A model generated the notes under the pieces. It saw nothing but the letters and a program-made list of their open reading frames with translations. It was not told the origin of the DNA and did not search any database. A stretch of DNA of 64,000 nt from Achromobacter xylosoxidans (GTDB lineage Bacteria; Pseudomonadota; Gammaproteobacteria; Burkholderiales; Burkholderiaceae_B): assembly GCF_001457475.1 (NCBI RefSeq), contig NZ_LN831029.1:372001-436000 (forward strand), read 5' to 3'. The translations under genes were made by a program, and so were the position numbers. Below are positions 37,827 through 45,721 of this stretch, one piece after another. The first letter of the stretch is position 1; each line of letters starts with the position of its first letter.

Positions 37827-39565
37827 CGATGCGCGGCCTGCATTCGCCGGGGGAAGGAGAGGGCGCGGCGGTCGCCCGCGTGCGTTCGGCGGCGCCGGAT
37901 CCCGCCCAACCCGCATTGTCGTGGCTGCTCAGCAGCCTGGCCGGTCATGCCATGACGGTCGAGCTGATGGACCCGGAGGCCGCCGGCACGCCGCCGCGGC
38001 CCGTGCTGACGGCCACGCATCTATTGCTGCCGGCGGCGCGCGCCGGGCAGAAGGCGGACGGCGCGGCATCCGCCGCCGCCAGGGCGAACGCCGATGCCGC
38101 GGGCACGCTGCGCCGCGCCGCCGTGGCGCACGCGGCCGCGCACCTGCTGTATTCGCCCGCCTCCCAGCCGGTCGCCAGTCTCAAGCCGATGGGCCTGGCG
38201 GTGGTGTCCGCCATCGAGGACACCCGCGTTGAACGCGTGCTGGCGGCGCTGTATCCCGGCGTGCGGCGCTGGTTCCGCCCGTTCATCCCGCCGCCGCCCG
38301 ATCCGACCGACCTGGGCTTCACCGCGCTGGCGCGGCGCATGTGCCGCCTGCTGATGGACCCCGCGCTGCGCGATGACAACCATTGGGTCAACAAGGCGCG
38401 CGACCTGTTCGAGGCGCAGGCCGCCGCCGACCTGGCGGATGTCGCCGCGTTCCGCCGGTTGGCCTCGCTGCTGGCCAACGACCTGGGGCAGATGCGGGTG
38501 CGCTTCAATCCGCTGCAGTACGTGGTGCCGGTGGCCTACCGCGACGACAACAGCTACCTGTGGGACTACGGCGAGGCGGTCGAGCCGCCGCCCGAGCTGG
38601 CCCTGGGCAGCCAGGGCGCGGCGCCACAATCGCGCGAGGCGGCGCCCGACGATGCCCAGGCGGCGTCGGACGAGGACGCCGAACTGGGCCGCTACGACTA
38701 TCCCGAATGGGACTACCGGCTGACGCGCAGCCGACCGGACTGGTGCACCGTGATCGAACGCCTGCCCGGCTGGCGCGCCGACGCGCCGTTGCTGGCGGGG
38801 TTGCGCCAGCCGCGGCTGGTGCTGCCGCGTTCGCGGCGCCTTGACCGCGCGCGGCGCCTGCGGCGCCAATGGGAAGGCGATGACATCGACCTGAACGCGG
38901 CCATCGAAGTCATGATCGACCGCCGTCTCGACCTGGCGCCGGATGCGCGCTTTTTTCAGCGGCCGGGCAGCCAGCCCGGCGTCTGTAGCACGCTGGTGCT
39001 GCTGGACCTGTCAGCCTCGGCCAACGACCCCGCGCCACGGGACGGCGCCACCGTGCTCGACCTGGAAAAACGCGCCGCCGCGCTGCTGGTGGGCGCGGTG
39101 GCCGGAAACGGCGACCGCATCGCGGTGCACGGCTTCTGCTCCGACACGCGGGCGGCGGTGCACTACTACCGCCTGTTGGACGCCGGCGTCGCGCCGACCG
39201 CAGCGGCGCTGGGCCGCATCGCGGCGGCCCGGGCCCGCTATTCCACCCGCCTGGGCGCGGCGCTGCGCCATGCGGGCGAGCTGGCGCTGCGCGCGCCCGG
39301 CGAACGCCGCGCCCTGATCGTCGTCACCGACGGCGCGCCGTCGGATATCGACGTGCACGATCCGCGCTATCTGGTGGAAGACGCCCGCGAAGCGGTGCTG
39401 GCGCTGCGCCGCCGCGGCCTGCGGGTGCAATGCGTGGCGCTGGACGCGAAAGCCGAACCCCAGCTGCGGGCGATGTTCGGATTCCATGGCTACCGCATCG
39501 TGCTGAACGCGGCCGCGCTGCCAGCGGCGCTGGCCCATGGCTACGGCCGCGCCACGCTCGGCTGA
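37823..39565 (+). CDS. VWA-domain protein (CbbO/NorD-like) partner of the ATPase
   Basis: 580 residues. The N-terminal two-thirds is helical without a known motif; the C-terminal third is a von Willebrand A domain with the metal site DLSAS at about 395-399 (LVLLDLSASANDPA), TRLGAALRHAG and IVVTDGAPSDID. NorD/CbbO proteins of this layout bind a CbbQ-type ATPase and dock it on a client enzyme. A loop region around 265-295 is rich in Ala/Glu/Asp. Coupled by a 4-bp overlap to the ATPase gene. The client is unknown; the amidase is the obvious candidate by position. Confidence 0.88.
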   Translation: MTMRGLHSPGEGEGAAVARVRSAAPDPAQPALSWLLSSLAGHAMTVELMDPEAAGTPPRPVLTATHLLLPAARAGQKADGAASAAARANADAAGTLRRAAVAHAAAHLLYSPASQPVASLKPMGLAVVSAIEDTRVERVLAALYPGVRRWFRPFIPPPPDPTDLGFTALARRMCRLLMDPALRDDNHWVNKARDLFEAQAAADLADVAAFRRLASLLANDLGQMRVRFNPLQYVVPVAYRDDNSYLWDYGEAVEPPPELALGSQGAAPQSREAAPDDAQAASDEDAELGRYDYPEWDYRLTRSRPDWCTVIERLPGWRADAPLLAGLRQPRLVLPRSRRLDRARRLRRQWEGDDIDLNAAIEVMIDRRLDLAPDARFFQRPGSQPGVCSTLVLLDLSASANDPAPRDGATVLDLEKRAAALLVGAVAGNGDRIAVHGFCSDTRAAVHYYRLLDAGVAPTAAALGRIAAARARYSTRLGAALRHAGELALRAPGERRALIVVTDGAPSDIDVHDPRYLVEDAREAVLALRRRGLRVQCVALDAKAEPQLRAMFGFHGYRIVLNAAALPAALAHGYGRATLG

Positions 39566-39656
39566 CCCCCAGGAATCCACGTGTTGACGCCGCGCGCGCC
39601 TATGCTGAAACTGATCACCTCGACCGATTGACCTCTGTGCGGCGGTTCCTCCGATC

Positions 39657-40811
39657 ATGGCAAACAAAGATCCTATCCGCGTGGGCGTGTTGTTCTCTGA
39701 AACGGGGGCCACATCGACCATAGGCCGTTCCCAGTTGCAAGGCACGCTCCTGGCGATCGACGAGATCAACGAGGCCGGCGGCGTCGACGGGCGCGAGATC
39801 GTGCCGGTGCGCTACGACCCGCGCTCCGACCCGGCCACCTACAGCGTGCTGGCCGAACGGCTGATTACCCAGGACCGCGTCAACGTCATCTTCGGCTGCT
39901 ACATGTCCAGCAGCCGCAAGGCGGTGCTGCCGGTGGTCGAGAAATGGAACCGGCTGCTGTTCTACCCGACGCTGTACGAAGGCTTCGAGTTCTCCAACAA
40001 CATCATCTATACCGGCGCCGCGCCCAACCAGAACAGCGTGCAGCTGGCGGAATTCATGACCGCCAACTTCGGCGCCCGCGTCTACCTGATCGGCTCGGAC
40101 TACATCTATCCCTACGAATCCAACCGCATCATGCGCGAGCTGGTGCTGCAACGCCAGGACAGCGCCAAGCTGGGCGAGCGCTACGTGCCGCTGAACGCGA
40201 CCGAGCGCGACTACCGCGAAATCCTCGACGACATCCGCAACAAGCGGCCGGACTTCATTTTTTCCACCGTGGTGGGCAATTCCACCGCCTGTCTGTATCG
40301 CGCCTACGCCGACGCCGGCTTCGATCCCAAGACCATGCCGATCGCCAGCCTGACCACCTCCGAGGCCGAGATTTCGCAGATGGAGCCCGAGGTGGCGGCG
40401 GGGCATTTCACGTCGGCGCCGTATTTCCAATCGATCGATTCCGAGGTCAACCACCGCTGCCTGGAACGGCTGCGGCGGCGTTTCGGCCAGGGCTGCGTGC
40501 CCAACCTGTGCTGGGAAGCCGCCTACTTCCAGATGCACATCTTCGCCAACGCCTACCGCGACACCGGCACCGACGAAATCGCGCAGATCCTGCCGCGCGT
40601 GCTGCAAAGCGAATTCCAGGCGCCGCAGGGCCGCGTGCGCATCGATCCCACCAACCACCACACCTGCCTTTATCCGCGGGTGGGGCGGGTCAACGGCAAG
40701 GGGCAGTTCACCATCGTGCGCGAAGCCACGCGGCCGGTGCACCCCGATCCGTACCTGGTCACCCATTCGCTGGGCGACTGGACGGCGACCCTGAGCTCGC
40801 TGGAGATCTGA
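39657..40811 (+). CDS. amiC: amide-sensing negative regulator AmiC
   Basis: 384 residues, cytoplasmic periplasmic-binding-protein fold with no signal peptide. In Pseudomonas AmiC binds acetamide and releases AmiR. Matches to that protein as I know it: VGVLFSETGAT, FGCYMSSSRKAVLPVVE, YPTLYEGFEFSNNIIYTGAAPNQNS, IGSDYIYPYESNRIMREL, FSTVVGNSTACLYRAYAD, SLTTSEAEISQME, DPYLVTHSLGDW. The start ATG at 39657 begins MANKDPIRVG. Two bases separate it from amiR. Confidence 0.95.
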   Translation: MANKDPIRVGVLFSETGATSTIGRSQLQGTLLAIDEINEAGGVDGREIVPVRYDPRSDPATYSVLAERLITQDRVNVIFGCYMSSSRKAVLPVVEKWNRLLFYPTLYEGFEFSNNIIYTGAAPNQNSVQLAEFMTANFGARVYLIGSDYIYPYESNRIMRELVLQRQDSAKLGERYVPLNATERDYREILDDIRNKRPDFIFSTVVGNSTACLYRAYADAGFDPKTMPIASLTTSEAEISQMEPEVAAGHFTSAPYFQSIDSEVNHRCLERLRRRFGQGCVPNLCWEAAYFQMHIFANAYRDTGTDEIAQILPRVLQSEFQAPQGRVRIDPTNHHTCLYPRVGRVNGKGQFTIVREATRPVHPDPYLVTHSLGDWTATLSSLEI

Positions 40812-40813
40812 CG

Positions 40814-41440
40814 GTGGAGCCGGCAAGCCGCCTGCGCGTGATGCGCGCGACGCCCTCGTTGCTGAAGGACCTGCGCACCCTGCGCATCGCCGTCTACCAT
40901 CCGGACGACGCCGATGGCAGGCAGCTGACGCAGCAACTGCAACGCATCGGTTGCCAGGTGCAGACCTTCTGGCCGCCGGCGCCGACGCTGCCCGAAGGGC
41001 TGGACGTGGTGTTCCTGGCGGTGCGGCCGGACGTCATCGACCTGGGTTTCGAATGGGCCAAGAGCGACGAGGCGCCGATGGTCATCGCCATCGTCACCTA
41101 CGAGAACCCGACCATCGTCGAAGCGGTGCTGCGCATCGGCGCCAAGGCGGTGCTGCCGTCGCCGGTGCGATCGTTCGGCCTGTTGTCGACGCTGGTGGTG
41201 GCGCGGCAGGTCTACGACGACATCAAGTCGCACGCGCGCCGCCTGCGCAAGCTCGAAGGCAAGCTGCTGGGCGCGCGCCGCATCGCCGAAGCCAAGGGCA
41301 TCCTGATGCGCACGCGCAACGTGACCGAGGGCCAGGCCTATGACCTGATCCGCGAACAGGCCATGAACAAACGCGTCACCACCGAGGAAATCGCCGGCGC
41401 CATCGTCAACGCCAACGAGATCCTCTCGCTCGGGAAATAG
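40814..41440 (+). CDS. amiR: ANTAR-domain transcription antiterminator AmiR
   Basis: 208 residues. N-terminal pseudo-receiver domain (DLRTLRIAVYHPDDADGRQLTQQLQRIGCQVQTFWP), coiled-coil (about 130-150), and C-terminal ANTAR RNA-binding domain (IAEAKGILMRTRNVTEGQAYDLIREQAMNKRVTTEEIAGAIV). AmiR binds nascent leader RNA and prevents terminator formation; AmiC holds it back until amide binds. GTG start at 40814 has GGAG eight bases upstream; an in-frame ATG at 40841 also fits the Pseudomonas length. Its target is probably the leader at 30902-30999. Confidence 0.93.
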   Translation: MEPASRLRVMRATPSLLKDLRTLRIAVYHPDDADGRQLTQQLQRIGCQVQTFWPPAPTLPEGLDVVFLAVRPDVIDLGFEWAKSDEAPMVIAIVTYENPTIVEAVLRIGAKAVLPSPVRSFGLLSTLVVARQVYDDIKSHARRLRKLEGKLLGARRIAEAKGILMRTRNVTEGQAYDLIREQAMNKRVTTEEIAGAIVNANEILSLGK

Positions 41441-41443
41441 CGT

Positions 41444-42205
41444 TCAGTACTTGCCGGTCAGCAGTTCGCCGGCGTCGGGCACGCGCGTCTCCAGGTCCAG
41501 CACCTTGAGCATGCGGTAGACCGTGGCCGCGGCGGCCGTCACCACCGGCAGGCCCAGGCGGTCCTGCACCGGCTGGATCGACGCCAGCGACGGCATCTGC
41601 ACGCAGGCCGACAGCACCACGGCGTCGACGCCGCGCGTATCCAGGCGCTCGACATGGCTGGCGGGCGCCATCGGATCCTGCGCGCCCACCTTCAGGTTGT
41701 CGGCGATCTCCAGCGACAGGCTGTCGTGCACTTCGATGCCTTCGTGCTCGATGTAGTCCACCACCAGCTTGGTCAGCGGCTTCATGTAGGGGGTCAGGAT
41801 GGCGACCTTGCGCGCGCCGATGGCATGCAGGCCTTCGACCAGCGCGCCGGCGCTGGAAACGATGGGCGCGGGCGCGCCGTTGTCCACGGTGGCCTGATGC
41901 AGCCGTTCCTGCGAGGCGCGGTGGTAGCCCAGGCCCTGCGCCATGATGGCCACCAGGCAGGCATAACCCAGCACGTCGACGCGGGCGTCCGACAGTTCCT
42001 GCGCGCAGCGGTCGGATTCGCGGTCCATCGAGGCGAGCTCGGCCGCCGTCACCTGCTTCATGCGCATGCGGCTGGAGTGGAAGGTGAAGCGTTCGGGCGC
42101 GATGGTCTCGCGCCGGCGCAGCATGGCGGGGATCTCCGTTTCCATGGTGGTGTTGGAACTGGGAACGATCTGGCCGATGCGCAGGACGCGGGGCGACTGG
42201 GTCAT
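41444..42205 (-). CDS. maleate cis-trans isomerase / Asp-Glu racemase family protein
   Basis: 253 residues. The Asp/Glu racemase fold with two active-site cysteines: one in LGYACLVAIMAQG (near 80) and one in VLSACVQMPS (near 200), as in maleate isomerase (NicE) and arylmalonate decarboxylase. N-terminal IGQIVPSSNTTMETEIP is typical of maleate isomerases. It starts at 42205; upstream in-frame extension to 42304 would cover the regulatory gap. Divergent from a LysR gene, which probably regulates it. It may convert maleate to fumarate in nicotinate or aromatic breakdown; no other nic genes are in the window. Confidence 0.88.
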   Translation of the reverse strand: MTQSPRVLRIGQIVPSSNTTMETEIPAMLRRRETIAPERFTFHSSRMRMKQVTAAELASMDRESDRCAQELSDARVDVLGYACLVAIMAQGLGYHRASQERLHQATVDNGAPAPIVSSAGALVEGLHAIGARKVAILTPYMKPLTKLVVDYIEHEGIEVHDSLSLEIADNLKVGAQDPMAPASHVERLDTRGVDAVVLSACVQMPSLASIQPVQDRLGLPVVTAAAATVYRMLKVLDLETRVPDAGELLTGKY

Positions 42206-42281
42206 GGCGGGTCTCCGGTAGGCGTTGTCTGCGCCCGATTGGCGCGCAAACAATTCTGCTCGCCGCGAACGATAGTTTCCA

Positions 42282-42308
42282 ATATAGTTTTTGTCTGGTT
42301 TCATATAT
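42282..42308. promoter_or_regulatory. possible LysR operator in the divergent promoter region
   Basis: In the AT-rich gap between the two divergent genes, ATATA (42282-42286) and TATAT (42304-42308) form an inverted repeat with 17 bp between. The interior is T-rich. This is a plausible operator for the LysR protein encoded at 42329, but the match to T-N11-A is weak. Confidence 0.35.
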
Positions 42309-42328
42309 TTTACAAATCATTGGCCGCC

Positions 42329-43210
42329 ATGGAAATCCGCCAACTCCGTTATTTCGCCGTGCTGGCCGAAGAACTCAACTTCACCCGCGCTGCCGCCCGG
42401 CTGCATATCTCGCAGCCGCCGCTGAGCCTGCAGATCGCCCAGCTCGAGCGCGAGCTGGAGGTCAAGCTGTTCGACCGCACCAACCGCCGGGTGGCCTTGA
42501 CCGAGGCCGGCGCGGCGTTCCTGAATGACGTGCGCGCCACGCTCGCGGGCCTGAAGGACGCCACGGTGCGGGTGCGCGCGGTGGACCAGGGCAGGGCGGG
42601 GCGGGTCGAGATCGGCCTGTCCGGTTCGCATTTCATGGGGCCGGTGCCGGCGCTGATCGCGCGCCATGCCGCTAGCCATCCACAGGTCTCGGTGCTGCTC
42701 AACGAGATGAACCCGGCGGCGCAGCTGGAGGCGCTGCGCGGCCACCGCATCGACGTCAGCATCTCGCGCACCGCGGTCGACGATGACGAACTGCAATCGT
42801 TGGCGCTGTGGTCCGATCCGGTGGTGGCGGCGCTGCCCGCCGGCCATCGCCTGGCGGGGCGCAAGCGCCTGGCCCTGGCCGACCTGGCGCGCGACGCATT
42901 CGTGATGCTGCGCACGGACACCTCGGCGTTCGCCCGCGAGCTGGCCGACACCTGCGCCCGCGCCGGCCTGGCGCAGTCGGTGGCGCAGCGCGTGGCCGAA
43001 GTGCCGGCGCAACTGGCGCTGGTGGCGGCAGGGCTGGGCGTGGCGCTGGTGCCGCAGTCGACCTGCGGTCACTTCGGCGCGCGCATCGCGGTGTGCGCGC
43101 TGCCGGCCGCGGTGGGCAGCGGCACGGTCTACGCGGTCACGCGGCGCGACGACGGCAACCGCGCGCTGCGGGCGTTCCTGCGCACGGCGGCGCAGATGGC
43201 GGCCCGCTGA
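42329..43210 (+). CDS. LysR-type transcriptional regulator (BenM/CatM-like)
   Basis: 293 residues. N-terminus MEIRQLRYFAVLAEELNFTRAAARLHISQPPLSLQIAQLERELEVKLFDRTNRRVALTEAG is the classic LysR HTH, here of the BenM/CatM/TfdR subgroup (SQPPLSLQI). Effector domain: SGSHFMGPVPALIARHAASHPQVSVLL. It probably controls the divergent maleate-isomerase-like gene and perhaps the downstream CoA-transferase set. ATG at 42329 after GCC; no strong ribosome-binding site. Confidence 0.92.
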   Translation: MEIRQLRYFAVLAEELNFTRAAARLHISQPPLSLQIAQLERELEVKLFDRTNRRVALTEAGAAFLNDVRATLAGLKDATVRVRAVDQGRAGRVEIGLSGSHFMGPVPALIARHAASHPQVSVLLNEMNPAAQLEALRGHRIDVSISRTAVDDDELQSLALWSDPVVAALPAGHRLAGRKRLALADLARDAFVMLRTDTSAFARELADTCARAGLAQSVAQRVAEVPAQLALVAAGLGVALVPQSTCGHFGARIAVCALPAAVGSGTVYAVTRRDDGNRALRAFLRTAAQMAAR

Positions 43211-43343
43211 CACGGCGGGCGCGGCGCGCTCTTTTGCGCAGGCGAAGCCGCTCCTCCAGATTCCGGAATAGGCATTTCGCGGCGTCGCGGCCACACTCTT
43301 TCGCACAAGACGATCCGCACCAGGATCTCGCAGGGAGACAAGC

Positions 43344-44312
43344 ATGCCGCACCCGCAACGCTGGCTGGCCGCCGGCGCGCTGTTGTTCGCCATGGCGGGG
43401 CCCGCCGTGGCGGCGTGGCCCGAACGGCCTCTCACCCTCATCGTGCCGGCCTCTCCCGGCGGCACCACCGACATCGCGGCGCGCCTGATCGCCGACAAGC
43501 TGGCCGCGAAGCTGGGCCAGCAGGTCATCGTCGAGAACCGCGCCGGCGCCGCCGGCATCATCGGCGCGCAGACCCTGGCGCGCGCCAGGCCCGACGGCTA
43601 CACGCTCCTGATGGGCAACATCGGTCCCAATGCCATCAACTACGCGCTCTACAAGACCTTGCCCTACAAGCCGGCCGACTTCGCGCCGGTGACGCGGGTG
43701 ATTTCCGTGCCCAACGTGCTGGTGGTCAACGAAGCCTCGCCCGCGCGCAGCGTGGCCGACCTGCTGGCGCTGGCGAAGAAGGATCCGGGCCAGGTGTCGT
43801 TCGGCAGCTCGGGCAGCGGCCAGTCGCCGCACCTGTCGGCGGAACTGTTCAAGCAGCGCGCCGGCATCGGCGGCACTCACGTGCCCTACAAGGGCGCGGG
43901 CCCCGCGGTGGCCGCGCTGCTTGGGCAGCAGTTCACTTTCATGATCGACAACCTGCCCAGCTCCATGCCCTACATCCAGTCGGGCAAGCTGCGCGCATTG
44001 GCCGTCACCAGCGACCGGCGCCTGGCGGAATTGCCCGACGTGCCCACCATGGCCGAAGCTGGCGTGCCCGACATGGTGGTCACCGCCTGGTTCGGCCTGG
44101 TGGCGCCGGCCGGCACGCCCGCCGCCGTCATCGACGCGCTTTATGCCGCCACCCGCGACGTGGTGCGCAGCCCCGACGTCGCCGAGCGTTTTCGCGCCAT
44201 GGGCGGGCAGGCCGGCGGCGACACGCCGGCCGAGTTCGCCACCTTCATCGACCAGGAACGCGTCCGCTGGAAGCGGATCGTGGACGCCGCCGGCATCGTC
44301 CAGGAGCAATAA
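43344..44312 (+). CDS. Bug/TctC-family solute-binding protein
   Basis: 322 residues. Tripartite tricarboxylate transporter receptor of the Bug type, expanded in Bordetella and relatives. Signal peptide WLAAGALLFAMAGPAVAAWP. Motifs: LTLIVPASPGGTTDIAARLIA, GQQVIVENRAGAAGIIGAQTLARARPDGYTLLMG, HVPYKGAGPAVAALLGQQFTFMID, RALAVTSDRRLAELPDVPTMAEAG. The ligand is an unidentified carboxylate. No TctA/TctB membrane partner is nearby. The stop abuts the CoA-transferase start. Confidence 0.92.
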   Translation: MPHPQRWLAAGALLFAMAGPAVAAWPERPLTLIVPASPGGTTDIAARLIADKLAAKLGQQVIVENRAGAAGIIGAQTLARARPDGYTLLMGNIGPNAINYALYKTLPYKPADFAPVTRVISVPNVLVVNEASPARSVADLLALAKKDPGQVSFGSSGSGQSPHLSAELFKQRAGIGGTHVPYKGAGPAVAALLGQQFTFMIDNLPSSMPYIQSGKLRALAVTSDRRLAELPDVPTMAEAGVPDMVVTAWFGLVAPAGTPAAVIDALYAATRDVVRSPDVAERFRAMGGQAGGDTPAEFATFIDQERVRWKRIVDAAGIVQEQ

Positions 44313-44978
44313 GTGATCGACAAGATTCAGGCCTGCATGATGGACGCCGTGGCCATCATTCCCGATGGCGCCAGCGTGCTGGTGGGCGGCTTCGGCGAAG
44401 CCGGCGTGCCATACGAGCTGCTGCACTGCCTGGCGGAACTGAGCCGGCGCGACCTGACCATTATTGCCAACAACGCCGGCACCTTTGACCGCGGCATCGC
44501 CGCGCTGCTCGATCGCCGCCAGGTGCGCAAGATCATCTGCTCGCATCCGCGCCCGCCCAATTCCGAGGCCTTCGCCCGCGCCTTCCGCGCCGGCGAGGTG
44601 GAACTGGAATGCGTGCCGCAAGGCACCCTGGCCGAACGCCTGCGCGCGGCCGGCGCGGGCCTGGGGCCGTTCTACACGCCCACCGGCTACGGCACCGAGC
44701 TGGCGCAAGGACGCCGCCAGGAAGTGATCGACGGCGTCGGCTACGTGCTGGAACAGCCGCTGCGCGGCGACTACGCGCTGATCCGCGCGCACCAGGGCGA
44801 CCGCTGGGGCAACCTGATGTACCGCCACGCCGCGCGCAATTTCAACCCCGTGATGTGCATGGCCGCCGGCCACGCCATCGCCCAGGTCGACGAGGTCGTG
44901 CCGCTGGGCGCCTTCGCGCCCGAGCACATCATGACGCCCGGCCTGTTCGTGAAAACCGTGGTGCGGGTGGAGACCTGA
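44313..44978 (+). CDS. 3-oxoacid CoA-transferase, subunit A (PcaI-like)
   Basis: 221 residues. Alpha subunit of a succinyl-CoA:3-oxoacid-type transferase (3-oxoadipate, acetoacetate or similar). Signature GASVLVGGFGEAGVPYELLHCL (20-40), CVPQGTLAERLRAAGAGLG, FYTPTGYGTELAQGR, AHQGDRWGNLMYRHAARNFNPVMCMAA. GTG start immediately after the upstream stop. Subunit B begins 1 bp later. The substrate cannot be read from sequence. Confidence 0.92.
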   Translation: MIDKIQACMMDAVAIIPDGASVLVGGFGEAGVPYELLHCLAELSRRDLTIIANNAGTFDRGIAALLDRRQVRKIICSHPRPPNSEAFARAFRAGEVELECVPQGTLAERLRAAGAGLGPFYTPTGYGTELAQGRRQEVIDGVGYVLEQPLRGDYALIRAHQGDRWGNLMYRHAARNFNPVMCMAAGHAIAQVDEVVPLGAFAPEHIMTPGLFVKTVVRVET

Positions 44979-44979
44979 A

Positions 44980-45684
44980 ATGCCGACGATCACGCCCATG
45001 ACCCGCCAGCAGGTCGCGCAATTGCTGGCCGGCGACATCCCGGATGGCTCGGTGGTCAACCTCGGCATCGGCATGCCGACCCTGGTCGGCGACTACCTGC
45101 CGCCCGACAAGGACATCCTCTTGCACAGCGAGAACGGCATCACCGGCATGGGGCCCGCCGCGGCCGGCGACGCCGTCGATCCGGACCTCATCAACGCCAG
45201 CCGCCAGCCCATCACGCTGCTGCCCGGCGCCTCCATCACCGAACACACCGTGTCGTTCGCCATGATGCGCGGCGGCCACCTGGACTACGCCGTGCTCGGC
45301 GCCTTCCAGGTGTCGGAACGCGGCGACCTGGCCAACTGGAAGACTGATGACGCCGACGCCATCCCCGCCGTGGGCGGCGCCATGGACCTGGCCGTCGGCG
45401 CGCGCCAGGTGCTGGCCATGATGGAACACCGCGGCCGCGACGGCGCGCCCAAGATCCTGCGCCAATGCCGCTACCCGCTTACCGGCGCCGGCGTGGTCAC
45501 GCGCATCTACACCGACCTGGCCGTGATCGACGTCACGTCCGCGGGCCTGCGCGTGCACGCCATGCTGCAAGGCGTCAGCGCCGAGGCGCTGCAGGCCGCC
45601 ACCGAAGCGCCCCTGCGGTTTACCGACACGCCATCGGTCATCGCGCTCGATGCCGCCGGCGCGCCGCGCTACGTCAGGGGCTGA
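44980..45684 (+). CDS. 3-oxoacid CoA-transferase, subunit B (PcaJ-like)
   Basis: 234 residues. Beta subunit with the catalytic glutamate Glu51 in LHSENGITGMGP, and GGHLDYAVLGAFQVSERGDLANWK, GGAMDLAVGARQVLAMMEH. Forms a heterodimer with the preceding product. Between two Bug receptors, it suggests an imported carboxylate is activated with CoA. If it were 3-oxoadipate it would connect to the broken pcaD 15 kb away, but that is only an inference. Confidence 0.93.
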   Translation: MPTITPMTRQQVAQLLAGDIPDGSVVNLGIGMPTLVGDYLPPDKDILLHSENGITGMGPAAAGDAVDPDLINASRQPITLLPGASITEHTVSFAMMRGGHLDYAVLGAFQVSERGDLANWKTDDADAIPAVGGAMDLAVGARQVLAMMEHRGRDGAPKILRQCRYPLTGAGVVTRIYTDLAVIDVTSAGLRVHAMLQGVSAEALQAATEAPLRFTDTPSVIALDAAGAPRYVRG

Positions 45685-45721
45685 GGCAACCCGCCCTGTC
45701 CGAGCCATCCCGGAGTCCGCC

